From: Muribaculaceae bacterium
GTDB lineage: Bacteria; Bacteroidota; Bacteroidia; Bacteroidales; Muribaculaceae
Length of the DNA: 61,699 nucleotides
NCBI GenBank assembly: GCA_022509125.1
Contig: JAFLTU010000009.1
Location: 1 to 61,699, forward strand
Direction: 5' to 3'
How positions within the stretch are numbered: the stretch's first letter is position 1; every line of letters starts with the position of its first letter. The position numbers and the translations under genes were made by a program. Below the pieces are notes generated by a model, which worked only from the letters and a program-made list of their open reading frames with translations, did not search any database and had not been told where the DNA came from. Below, piece after piece: positions 41,722 to 50,949 of this stretch.

Positions 41722-44700
41722 TCATTTGCCGATCATCATCTTTACGGCTTTTCCCCCGGATATCCGGATATAGAGCCCGGAGGTGGTCGGTTCCTTTATC
41801 TTTAGACCCTGGAGAGTATACCATCCGTCGGCCCTTCCGGGTGAAGAGTCCATTAAGATTGTATCCACACCATCCTCTGAATCTTCAGGATCATTGCCAT
41901 CTTGATTACCGCCCGAGCCATCACCTACGAAGCTCGGATATTCATCCTCGGGATATGGCTCGAAATATTCAGGGAGTTCCTCCTCATCCTGCTCGGGATC
42001 CCAAGCGGGATCTTCGGCCTCTGCATCCAGGCGAGACTGACCAAAGACCTCTATTTCATAAAGAGAGAAACCATAGGCGTCCAAAGCACGTTTTTCGCAA
42101 TTCAGACGTATGTAGCGGGCCTCTGCCGGAGCGAAACCGAAGCTTTCCACATTTCCTTGCGAGGCTGACTGGGAATAGACCTCTCTATAGTTAACGTCGT
42201 CGGTGGAAACCTCTATTGTAAATGATTTTGCATAGGCACCCTCCCAGGAAATCAAGACTCTATCCACCATATAAAGTCCCTCCAGGTCAATTGAGAGCCA
42301 TTGATTGTCGGCCCATTCGCTTTCCCAACGACTACCGGGGTCTCCATCTACAGCATTGGCGGCAACGTTCCAACCCTCCGTGCTTGAAACCGTCACAGGT
42401 TTTCCAAGCGCAAGGTTGATTTCCGACACTGGTCTCACGTTTACCATACAAACTCCAAGGGTTTCAAACCTGACAAAGTATATTCCGCTCTTTTGAGAAA
42501 GGAAATTGCATGTCGCCCTGTTGTAAGTGGCGTAGTCTACTCGATTGCCCTCTTCATCCACCACGTTGATCTCTATGTCTTTGATTCCGCCGGAATAAGG
42601 GGCCAAGAATTGGTTGTAGACAGTGAAGGGTATGTTGACCTTATATCCGGCTATTGCATCGTAGGATTCTCGTCCGAAATCCACATAGGCGGCATTCTCC
42701 ACTTCGTTGACATAGACGGGAGCCTGGATAGTCATTCCTCCCGGGATCTTACCGTAGACATTGTAGGGCCCGAAAGAGGTAGGCGTGAATTCGTTGCCTG
42801 TGAATCTTGCTTCGCAATCAGCACTCCATTCCACTGCCGTATTGCTAATCGTGCTCCCTCCGAATGTGAAGGCCAGAGGAGTCAGAGTGATTGTCTCGCC
42901 CGAATCCATCACTTCGGGCAGGTTAAACTCCACCCCGATAATTTCCTCGGGCGAAGAAGAGAGCTTCACTCCCGTCACCTCCATTTCATAGATGGAATAA
43001 CCATACACGGTATGACGCTTGAGCCCCTTCATCCTGACATAGCGGCCATTGGCAAAAACCTCCGATATCACTTCTCCGGAGGCCGAATTTTCGACTCGGC
43101 ATGCCTGAACCCATGCTGACTCATCGGGAACTTTGATTTGCCTTTTTTCTCCGGCATAGTCCGCAGTCATAGTGGTCATCGGGCAGCCATCGGGGGCCAC
43201 CTCTATATCATAGAGACTTGCATAAGCAGCCTCCCAGTCAATCTTCACCTTAGAAATGAAACAATCTTCACCGAGGTCGATGGCCACCCATTCGTCATCG
43301 GTGTGTGCACTCCCCCAACGGGTGGAATGGTCGCCATCAGTAAGACCTTCGGGCATCGTCCCGACATTCTCAGCACTGGAGGCCATCACAACAGCCTTTT
43401 TAGAGACCACCGGGAGGTCGGGCGTGACATATATCTTTTCCTCCGCCTTTGCTTTCAGGGAGGGAGAGAAGGCTGTCAGGATATAATTCCCACATTTTGT
43501 GAAATTGATTGGGACATCTACTGACCACATTCCCCCCTCGGGATCTTTCAGGCTCCATTCGGTGTCGGAGGGGGTTGAAACGGCCCCATACTGGTCGGTG
43601 ACTATAAAAGCGGGGGTTAGACTGAGGGATTTCTCGCAATATGGAGGCACACCGGTAATAATGGCCTCCTCGGCTACGGGACGGTCGTTAACAGTTATTG
43701 CGTATTCCTCAATAAGCGATCCAGAAGAGAGAGTCAGGATAAACTGATCTCCCTTTTTAGCGTTTGAGTTTATCTTAAGAGTGTTGCCGGAAAGAGAGGC
43801 CGGGGCATTGGATGCCAATGAGAAGGATACCTTATTGCCGGGCATTCCTGCTCCGTATTGGTCAACAACCCGCGCACTCAACAAGGCCGATTCGCCCGGA
43901 GGCACTATATATCCTCCCTCGATTTCAAATTCAAACCCATAGGCCACCGGGTCGGCAGAGATTGCCGCAAGTCTGCCGGCCGGCGCTATCACGCTCTTCA
44001 CCTTTGCCCCTGCGGAGTTATAGAAATTGACAACGCGATCCTCTTCGCCGGGATTATAAACGAAATATGTGTAAACGCCATCTTTGCAACAGGCCTGGGC
44101 AGTAGGAATATCGGCATGAATCGAAAAGTCCGGGTCGCCATAGGTGAGATGGCTATGGATTGTGTAATAGGAAATATGGCCGGTGCTTACATTTACTGCA
44201 ATCGGGAGTTTTTCGCGGTAGGCCCGGTCGAAAATTTCAGCCGCCCCCTTAGGGTCAAATCTCTGCATATAGGCTAAAGCCACGTTGCCCCAGTCGCTAT
44301 GGGCCAAAGGATTGATCGAATTTCCGTCGTCGCTGTTGGTGGTGTAGTTAAACCAGTCGTGGGAGAAACTCGAGTTAGCGCCACTCATCATATCGTCGAG
44401 GGCCCATTGAGCGAAGTCGGGATCCCACGACAGATAATCAAGGGCCGGTGATATAGGCATCCACTGGATTCCATGCATATACAAAGGGTCGCCTCCAAAC
44501 CATGTCCACCATCCGATTCCTTTTCCTGTGATGTTTGAGTTGTAGGCATAGGGATACTCATCATAGTTATAGTTTGCCTGCCGGTCGTTTTTGCCGGGCC
44601 ATGCCTTTCTTCCACCCACATTGGCCGGACGAGGTGCGTCCACGTCAAACCAGTATTCACGAGTGGCGCGGGCCTCGGTGTTCCATCCCCAAATACCGGC

Positions 44701-46392
44701 GTCGCGCATCTCTTTGTTTCCGAGCGCCACTCCAAGGAGATAGATTCCGCCCCACCCCTGCATAGCCTCCGAGGTAGATTCCTGGCCGTTGCCATTGTCG
44801 TTGCCGGCATCGCCGAGGCCGCCGGCCCAGCTATGACCGTTCCATGGGTCGAGTGTGCGCATGAAAGGAAATCTCTTATCATCCCTGTCCCAGTTGGCAT
44901 AGTCTTTGGCTATAAGTGTCAAAATCTCCCCGTATTTCTCAGCGAAATCCCTGTCTTCAAGACAAAGGAGGGCTGCAGCATAGGTGAAATATCCATAGTG
45001 GAAATGATGGTCGTTGAAAGCATCGGAGTCGTAAGACACATCGAAACCGAGCATGGCTCCCCAGCGGGGATAATAACTGAAGAAAAAGGTTGACTCGCCG
45101 GGAGAGTAGGTAAGCCAGTTCTCGAATATCTCTCTTAGCTTCCTCTTCGAAGCTTCATAGACCTCTTTGTTGCCCGAGAGTTTGGCGAAATGCATGTTCA
45201 TGGCCATTTGTGTGAGACCCTTGCCTCCCCAGTATGTATCGCCGCCGAAGGTCCCTTCGCTTTGATATTTTGAGGTCAATTCGTTGAGGATATCGAGGCT
45301 GAAGGTTTCGCTTCCCTCTTTGGTGGGAGCGCCGTTGATAGGCAACATACCTGAAAATTGATAGGCATAGCTGAAAAATCCTGAGGGAGAAATCGCGAGT
45401 TTCATTTTCCCGCGCGGAGTGGTGAAGCCATCTGAGTCGGCCCAGGCAAGTTGTACCCCGGGGAGGGAATATTTATAAACATGAGGCAGAAAACCTTGCA
45501 CCACCGGTGCCGGTCCCTCTTCGTCTCTAAGGTTTTCGGCATAAACTCTCCATTCCGTTTCAATCTTAGCCGATGGTTCGTCATAACGCCATCCCACTCT
45601 TGTGTGTCTAGGTATAGAGGTGGCGTATGGGGCGAAATCATTATGGTCTTTTTCCGAACGAAGCAAACCTACAGAGAGCCATTCCGGATTTTTATTAAAA
45701 ACAATCTTGCCCTCAGATATCTCCGGGGAACATTTTTCCGGGAAATAGAGACCATAAAGGTCATCACCTACCTTCAGCAAAGCATGACCGGAGGAATTCC
45801 CCGATAGCGTTGGTGGAACACTGCAATTGATTTCGGGATCAACTCCCTCAAATTCAAACCAGGTGAACGGCGATCCATGCATCATCGTGACAGTGATTTC
45901 CCCATCTCCGGAAGTTGAAGGCATCCGGAAGGTCACATTCCAGTCGCCCCACTCTTTGGCTATTGCCGCCTCGGCCCTGAATTTCTTCCCCCCTACCGTG
46001 ATGTTGGTTTTGCTCTTAATCTCTTTGCCGGCATCGGCCCAATAAGAGGGCCAGTGGATCTTAACTCCATTTTCAGAAGTGGAAAGCATGGCCGGATAGC
46101 TCCAGAGCGCACCGGAGAAGCGGGAATTGATGAGATCGGTCCACCAATCGTTGGTGGGTATCGGACGTCCCGGCGCCTGAAGGCCCTCTATATTTGTGCT
46201 TTTGTATTCGTCGACGTATATCTCCCGGGTAAGCATTGAGGTTGCATTGAATCCGGACATGTTATGAGCCGATTTTGCCTTATATGTGGGTGGGAAAGAG
46301 GCAATCGAACCCTCGCCGAATCTTACAGGTGTCTGCGCAAAGGCACATAACATGCAGGCCGCCATCAACGGCAGAACCATCATTCTTTTCAT
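41722..46392 (-). CDS. GH81 endo-beta-1,3-glucanase with discoidin domains and sorting-type tail
   Basis: A large secreted laminarinase, about 1556 residues. Signal peptide (MKRMMVLPLMAACMLCAFA-Q); the ATG at 46392 is preferred to one 87 bp earlier that would add a charged stretch before the signal. The GH81 domain spans about 25-760, with DHHFHYGYFTYAAALL, the GHSWAGG segment and the catalytic glutamates in GQESTSEAMQGW (Glu538 and Glu542). Then come Ig-like modules and two F5/8-type (discoidin) domains, each with RWGS or RWES and W-(A/S)IDL motifs, an acidic linker, and a tail with SGLYIRISGGKAVKMMIGK. It should cut long beta-1,3-glucan. Last gene of the beta-glucan operon, set apart by three hairpins. 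Confidence 0.9.
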   Translation of the reverse strand: MKRMMVLPLMAACMLCAFAQTPVRFGEGSIASFPPTYKAKSAHNMSGFNATSMLTREIYVDEYKSTNIEGLQAPGRPIPTNDWWTDLINSRFSGALWSYPAMLSTSENGVKIHWPSYWADAGKEIKSKTNITVGGKKFRAEAAIAKEWGDWNVTFRMPSTSGDGEITVTMMHGSPFTWFEFEGVDPEINCSVPPTLSGNSSGHALLKVGDDLYGLYFPEKCSPEISEGKIVFNKNPEWLSVGLLRSEKDHNDFAPYATSIPRHTRVGWRYDEPSAKIETEWRVYAENLRDEEGPAPVVQGFLPHVYKYSLPGVQLAWADSDGFTTPRGKMKLAISPSGFFSYAYQFSGMLPINGAPTKEGSETFSLDILNELTSKYQSEGTFGGDTYWGGKGLTQMAMNMHFAKLSGNKEVYEASKRKLREIFENWLTYSPGESTFFFSYYPRWGAMLGFDVSYDSDAFNDHHFHYGYFTYAAALLCLEDRDFAEKYGEILTLIAKDYANWDRDDKRFPFMRTLDPWNGHSWAGGLGDAGNDNGNGQESTSEAMQGWGGIYLLGVALGNKEMRDAGIWGWNTEARATREYWFDVDAPRPANVGGRKAWPGKNDRQANYNYDEYPYAYNSNITGKGIGWWTWFGGDPLYMHGIQWMPISPALDYLSWDPDFAQWALDDMMSGANSSFSHDWFNYTTNSDDGNSINPLAHSDWGNVALAYMQRFDPKGAAEIFDRAYREKLPIAVNVSTGHISYYTIHSHLTYGDPDFSIHADIPTAQACCKDGVYTYFVYNPGEEDRVVNFYNSAGAKVKSVIAPAGRLAAISADPVAYGFEFEIEGGYIVPPGESALLSARVVDQYGAGMPGNKVSFSLASNAPASLSGNTLKINSNAKKGDQFILTLSSGSLIEEYAITVNDRPVAEEAIITGVPPYCEKSLSLTPAFIVTDQYGAVSTPSDTEWSLKDPEGGMWSVDVPINFTKCGNYILTAFSPSLKAKAEEKIYVTPDLPVVSKKAVVMASSAENVGTMPEGLTDGDHSTRWGSAHTDDEWVAIDLGEDCFISKVKIDWEAAYASLYDIEVAPDGCPMTTMTADYAGEKRQIKVPDESAWVQACRVENSASGEVISEVFANGRYVRMKGLKRHTVYGYSIYEMEVTGVKLSSSPEEIIGVEFNLPEVMDSGETITLTPLAFTFGGSTISNTAVEWSADCEARFTGNEFTPTSFGPYNVYGKIPGGMTIQAPVYVNEVENAAYVDFGRESYDAIAGYKVNIPFTVYNQFLAPYSGGIKDIEINVVDEEGNRVDYATYNRATCNFLSQKSGIYFVRFETLGVCMVNVRPVSEINLALGKPVTVSSTEGWNVAANAVDGDPGSRWESEWADNQWLSIDLEGLYMVDRVLISWEGAYAKSFTIEVSTDDVNYREVYSQSASQGNVESFGFAPAEARYIRLNCEKRALDAYGFSLYEIEVFGQSRLDAEAEDPAWDPEQDEEELPEYFEPYPEDEYPSFVGDGSGGNQDGNDPEDSEDGVDTILMDSSPGRADGWYTLQGLKIKEPTTSGLYIRISGGKAVKMMIGK

Positions 46393-46428
46393 ATCAAAGG
46401 GGGATTTTTTCAAAGAAATTTTTAGTAA

Positions 46429-46541
46429 GAGTATCGGGAAGCAATCCCGATACTCCTTAGATTTTTGACTTAGCTTCACCTCTGCGAGGCTAAGTCTTAG
46501 TGAGTTTCTAAAGTCTTTTGTCGAAGTTGATTATTCAACTT
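46429..46541 (-). other. Three tandem intercistronic hairpins upstream of the GH81 gene
   Basis: Hairpin 1: 46429-46439 with 46445-46455 (11 perfect pairs, loop AGCAA). Hairpin 2: 46467-46474 with 46489-46496 (8 pairs, with an inner stem). Hairpin 3: 46524-46530 with 46535-46541 (7 pairs, loop TTAT), directly after the preceding stop. The AAGTCTTTTGTCG motif, copy 3, lies at 46511-46530. None is followed by a minus-strand T-run. Confidence 0.65.
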
Positions 46542-46542
46542 A

Positions 46543-49455
46543 TTACTTGACCATAACTTTCTTTCCTCCGATGATATAGAGGCCTTTAGGAAGGTTGGAA
46601 GCTGCATCGGCGGCTTTGACATTTCTCTTGACTACCACACCCTGGAGGGAGATAACGTCAACCAATCCTGAATTGAGGGAGTTTCCGAGACCTTCAATGT
46701 CGGTTGCTTCCTTATCGGCGCTGCCATACATATGGAGCTTTATCAATCTCAGAGGATAATTATGATCCTTATCAAGAGGTTGGATAATCAGAGTAGTAAT
46801 CTTCTCAAGGTTGCCGCGAAGAATGTTGTCATAACCCACCGGAGTTGTGCTGGTGTAGCTTCCGTTTACCAGACGGTCGTCGGGGTTGATTCCCATCGTA
46901 AGTGTGCGGTTATCGTATTTTGCAATTGTCTGAGGTTCGCCGTCGAACTCATAGACTGCCTTCACTTCGAGAGCCGAGGGGCATGCAGCCTCCCAATCGA
47001 GACGTATGAGGTCGAAATACATCGGAGCATCGAAGTTGATGATCAAAGGATTGTAGCCTGTCAACACTGTTGCCTGGAGGTCGATTCCCTCTTCAGCATC
47101 TTCAGTCTCTTCATTGATTTCCCAGCCTTGGAGCTCTTTTTCAAGAGGATTAACTTCTTCATCGCCGAGAGTCATCGATACGATATCGTCGGTGGAGAGT
47201 TTAATAGCTTTGTCAGCTGCAACGATAAATGAAACCGGTTCGGAAGTGATGTCACCATATTTGGCTGCCACCTTACAAGTGCCCGGAGTTTCCGGAGTGA
47301 AGGTGTTGCCCTCGATTGCCTGATCATTGACGTAGAAAGTCAACTCACCCTCAATCGGGCCCCCCCATTGGTCGAGCACACTACCGCCTAACTCAATCTC
47401 TTCATCGGTAGCTACATAGTCCTTGTAGACCTCAACAGCCACAGATGTGGGAACTGATGCGGCAGCCTGGGTACCGTAAGCCTTAAGTTCGTGTAGCTTA
47501 ATACCATAACCGGTGGCATTTTTGGTAGTGTTCACCTTTATATATTGAACATTGTTCATTTCTTCTCCGGAGAAACGGTCTTTCCATGAGAACTGAGTGT
47601 GGCCTGTAACTGAATAAAGTTTGGTAAGATTCTCTTCAGTATCGCCCACGTAAACATCATAGTCTTCGGGGCATGCACCCTCCCAGTTAAGGGCGATAAG
47701 GTCGAGGTTGTAAGGTCTTGCAAGCTTGGCGAGAATCCAATGGTTGGCTGGACCTTTAGCCTCATTTTCGATCAATACGAAGAGTTTTTCGTTCTTATCG
47801 GGCTCCGCGCCTCCGTCGATTAGGTATTCAGGATGATCTGCATTGGTGTCGGAAGTTATTGTAGCACCTTCCATACAATATTTTTCTACGTCTGCAACCA
47901 TGCCTTTCACCGTAGCGGAAAGGTCGCCACTTGTAACTGTTACTGTGTAAGCACCTGGATTACCAGCTGTGATTACGCCTTCTGCATAGGTTACATTCCC
48001 CGTGGTTGAAATCGTTGGAGTGGTTGAGGGATTGAATACCGTTCCATACTGGTCATAAACTGTGTATTCCACTTCTGCAGTTTCATCTGGGAAAAGTCCC
48101 TGAGGAGTAGTAGAAAGAGTTATAGAAGTAGCTTTTGGATTCTTGTATTCCACTCCCGAAAGATAAATTTCACCAACTTTGGGTTTTCCTCCGGGATTGT
48201 CACTGTCTCTGACAGCAATATAACGGATAGTGACCGGTTGATCTAAAACCCATGTCGCAATTCCATCGGAAACACGGTCGAGTGTAGAAGATGAAGTCCA
48301 ACCTTCAAGAGCATTATCATCTGTCCACTTATAATCGGCTCCTTGCGTTGCGGGAAGGGCAGCGTCTGCTACTCCGTAGCTGAATTTAAATTTACCTTGA
48401 GAACCCTCTGGATAGTATACAGCAATAGCATCCGCTACATAGTCTACACCGAGGTCAACAACAACCCAAGCGTCACCTCCATTCCATCCTCCATTATATT
48501 GGTAATATGTCCCTTTATCTCCGTCAATAGCATTAACAGCTGGGTTGTCATTTTCAGTGCCTGATTCAAGCCAACGTGCGGATACGTTCTTACCTTTGAG
48601 GTTTACAGATGTGGTAGTAGTATTCCAATTATATTCAACCGTCAAAGAGGCAGAACCGGTTACTGTGGCACCATTATAATCTGCCTGGGCGTTCAGGGTA
48701 TATAAACCTGCTTTAACACCAGTCACTGTGAACTCACCATTACTCTTTGGTGTGATGGTGACTGCATCAGGGTTCGAACAAGAAAGGGTTATATTAGACA
48801 CTAAACTCAAATCCAATTCCTCATCAGCGGCATTTAAAGGAACGATTGTAACGATTGTAGATTCTCCGGCTAAAACTGTGGCTGCTACAACAGAAAGACC
48901 TGCCACTTCGTTTCTACCTTCGATGTTTGCCAGTTTTATTTCAAAAATCGAGGTACCATAATTGCTTGCATTGGTGCTATATTCATCGCAATAAACCAAC
49001 ACATAACGAGCATTCTGCTGTGAGGGGAAAGTCAATGAAGCTGTGTTAGTTTCATTATTTTCCCCAGTGCCCTGTAAAACAGGATTGCTCGGAATAGTAT
49101 TCAAAGATTTATAGGCCGGGTCAACGTCGTCATGAGAAGTATAGTCAAAAGGAGTTTCAGATGTATAGATGCTGAATGCGGTGGCATTTGATGCTTCCCA
49201 AAGTATTTCGATATCAGTGAATTTCTTATTTTCACCTAAATCGAGCATTACCCAGTCTTGAGTATAGTCATGGGTATTTTTAACGGCTTGCCATCTGGAA
49301 CCATCGTTTCCATCCGTAATAGAGGAGGCCTCATTGTCTTTTGACGAAACAATCACGGCTGCGCCCTTCGCAAGGTTGTCAACCGATGTCCAGTCAATTG
49401 CCCATGCCGGAACTGACAGGGCTGCAAGCAGACCGAGTGTTAAAAGTTTTTTCAT
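46543..49455 (-). CDS. Multi-domain discoidin/Ig-like surface protein, non-catalytic
   Basis: A 970-residue secreted protein without a hydrolase domain. After a signal peptide (to VPAWA-I) come discoidin (F5/8 C) domain 1 about 25-180, an Ig-like module, discoidin domain 2 about 280-430 (SARWLESGTENDNPAVNAIDGDKG region), a Big_2-like module about 440-520, discoidin domain 3 about 530-665 (EYLIDGG region), another Ig-like module about 675-755, a fourth discoidin-like domain about 765-910, and a tail ending in LPKGLYIIGGKKVMVK. It is probably a multivalent beta-glucan binder in the operon between GH128 and GH81. The binding role is inferred from domain type and position. Confidence 0.75.
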   Translation of the reverse strand: MKKLLTLGLLAALSVPAWAIDWTSVDNLAKGAAVIVSSKDNEASSITDGNDGSRWQAVKNTHDYTQDWVMLDLGENKKFTDIEILWEASNATAFSIYTSETPFDYTSHDDVDPAYKSLNTIPSNPVLQGTGENNETNTASLTFPSQQNARYVLVYCDEYSTNASNYGTSIFEIKLANIEGRNEVAGLSVVAATVLAGESTIVTIVPLNAADEELDLSLVSNITLSCSNPDAVTITPKSNGEFTVTGVKAGLYTLNAQADYNGATVTGSASLTVEYNWNTTTTSVNLKGKNVSARWLESGTENDNPAVNAIDGDKGTYYQYNGGWNGGDAWVVVDLGVDYVADAIAVYYPEGSQGKFKFSYGVADAALPATQGADYKWTDDNALEGWTSSSTLDRVSDGIATWVLDQPVTIRYIAVRDSDNPGGKPKVGEIYLSGVEYKNPKATSITLSTTPQGLFPDETAEVEYTVYDQYGTVFNPSTTPTISTTGNVTYAEGVITAGNPGAYTVTVTSGDLSATVKGMVADVEKYCMEGATITSDTNADHPEYLIDGGAEPDKNEKLFVLIENEAKGPANHWILAKLARPYNLDLIALNWEGACPEDYDVYVGDTEENLTKLYSVTGHTQFSWKDRFSGEEMNNVQYIKVNTTKNATGYGIKLHELKAYGTQAAASVPTSVAVEVYKDYVATDEEIELGGSVLDQWGGPIEGELTFYVNDQAIEGNTFTPETPGTCKVAAKYGDITSEPVSFIVAADKAIKLSTDDIVSMTLGDEEVNPLEKELQGWEINEETEDAEEGIDLQATVLTGYNPLIINFDAPMYFDLIRLDWEAACPSALEVKAVYEFDGEPQTIAKYDNRTLTMGINPDDRLVNGSYTSTTPVGYDNILRGNLEKITTLIIQPLDKDHNYPLRLIKLHMYGSADKEATDIEGLGNSLNSGLVDVISLQGVVVKRNVKAADAASNLPKGLYIIGGKKVMVK

Positions 49456-49480
49456 GATGTTTGGTTATTATGGTTAATAA

Positions 49481-50902
49481 TTATTTCAATAGGATTTTGC
49501 TTCCATTGATAATATAAAGGCCTTTGGAGAGCTTGCCGGCGACTTCGCCAGGCATAACGTTTCTCAAAACACAAACGCCTTGAAGGTTATAGACATTCAC
49601 CGGAGTGTTAGAGTCCATAGCGTGAATGTCCTTGATTCCGGCCGGATTTACAAGAGAGACAGTAGAAATCCTTATACCGCTCGGCTGATAGGGAGCATAG
49701 TCTTTCAAACGGATGGTCTGTTTCCCGGCTGAAAGGGTTATCGGGAAGGTTACTGTCTGATAGGTTTCGTCATCCCCCGGAAGTCCGAATTGTTTTGCTT
49801 CGCAAAGTTCGGCACCGTCGCTGCCATCTTCATTGATTGCTAACACTCCGATTTTGGGATCGAAACGAGCGGGCTCTCCAACCCCGGATACTCTCAGAGT
49901 TAATTGGTGTTCTCCGGCTGAGGGCACATCAAATTGATAATCCAAAGTGGCTCCGGAATTAAATTGGGAAATCTCAATCGGGCTGCCTGATGCCGCGTCG
50001 GCTGAAGAACCCAAGGATATTAAAGATTGTGATATATATTCTTTAGCAGGAATCTGCACATTGATCGGGTGATAAACCTCAGGATCGAATTCGCTCATAT
50101 TGACATAGACCAGGCCTTGTTCGGATAATTCTCGAGGTTCTTCACCTTTACCGGAATTTACAAGATTAAAATTCGTAGCAGTTTTCTCGGTCGCTTTAAA
50201 CCACGCATAACGATAGATAAAATCTGTCTTTTCCAACCATTCAAGGCTCTGCACTATCATATTGACTTGAGAGGCTACTGATACACCTCCGCTTTCTCCA
50301 GGCCAGAAACAAAATTCGGTTACCCAAACCGGTTTGCCATATTTCTCGTAGAAGGTAGTTGCCAAGTCGCTCATTACTCCGAAACCGCCATAAGCATGGA
50401 TCGCTGTGTAATCGAAAGCATCTTTACCAACCAAATTAACAAATTCATCCATCCAGGCTGTTGGTTGATAATAGGGTGCGTCAGGAGAGTAATTAAGGGC
50501 AGGAGCCACCAACTCAAGATTAAATTCCTTTGCCAAAGCCTGCACCTCAGGCCATTTGGCAGCAGCTTCCGCAGGCGTCATGTTGGCCTGATCCTTGAAA
50601 TTCGGTTCATTGAAACCTAACAGGTATTTGGTCTCAGGATGATTCTTGCAGTATTCTCGGATAGCCTCCGCATTATAACCTCCGTTCCAGCACATAGGCA
50701 CATATTCCAGAAACTCCTGACCTTCTACACTGCTTTTTTCAGTGTTTCCCCAGTTGTAATACCAGGTGACACCCGGTTCGAGCACTTCCATCTGAGCCCA
50801 ATATTGGAATAAGTTTTCGCCTACACCTCTTTTATTGCTCTTAGCAAAAATTACTGAAGGCATAATTAGAAGAGTGGCAATAATGATTATCGCTTTTTTC
50901 AT
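49481..50902 (-). CDS. GH128 beta-1,3-glucanase with C-terminal carbohydrate-binding-like domain
   Basis: A 473-residue secreted glycosidase. Signal peptide to VIFA-K. The TIM-barrel catalytic domain (about 22-260) has the GH128 pattern: YYNWG near 49, acid/base Glu99 in LLGFNEPN, nucleophile Glu196 in VWVTEFCFWPG, and the C-terminal YRYAWF. A beta-sandwich (about 285-415, with LDYQFDVPSAGEHQLTLRVSG) resembles CBM6-like modules. The tail ends in LSKGLYIINGSKILLK. It follows GH16 by 47 bp. Family members cleave or trim beta-1,3-glucan, which fits the operon. Confidence 0.88.
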   Translation of the reverse strand: MKKAIIIIATLLIMPSVIFAKSNKRGVGENLFQYWAQMEVLEPGVTWYYNWGNTEKSSVEGQEFLEYVPMCWNGGYNAEAIREYCKNHPETKYLLGFNEPNFKDQANMTPAEAAAKWPEVQALAKEFNLELVAPALNYSPDAPYYQPTAWMDEFVNLVGKDAFDYTAIHAYGGFGVMSDLATTFYEKYGKPVWVTEFCFWPGESGGVSVASQVNMIVQSLEWLEKTDFIYRYAWFKATEKTATNFNLVNSGKGEEPRELSEQGLVYVNMSEFDPEVYHPINVQIPAKEYISQSLISLGSSADAASGSPIEISQFNSGATLDYQFDVPSAGEHQLTLRVSGVGEPARFDPKIGVLAINEDGSDGAELCEAKQFGLPGDDETYQTVTFPITLSAGKQTIRLKDYAPYQPSGIRISTVSLVNPAGIKDIHAMDSNTPVNVYNLQGVCVLRNVMPGEVAGKLSKGLYIINGSKILLK

Positions 50903-50921
50903 TTATCTATATTTTTTATCC

Positions 50922-50949
50922 TTAAATCTAAAATCCCTAATTCCCAATC
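50922..50949. repeat. Heptamer-phased run TAAAATC/CCCAATC
   Basis: TTAAATC, TAAAATC, CCTAATT, CCCAATC in register, ending on the base before the GH16 stop codon. Confidence 0.45.

Noticed and set aside
41841..43747. Plus-strand reading frames within the GH81 gene
   Set aside because: They are antisense shadows without signal peptides, promoters or recognisable domains, opposite a gene with clear family motifs.
46429..46455. Rho-independent terminator between the discoidin gene and GH81
   Set aside because: The stem is strong but no T-run follows on the minus strand; a processing or stability element is more likely.
46393..46479. Earlier start of the GH81 protein
   Set aside because: It would put a charged 29-residue stretch before the signal peptide and its codons cover the hairpin at 46429-46455.
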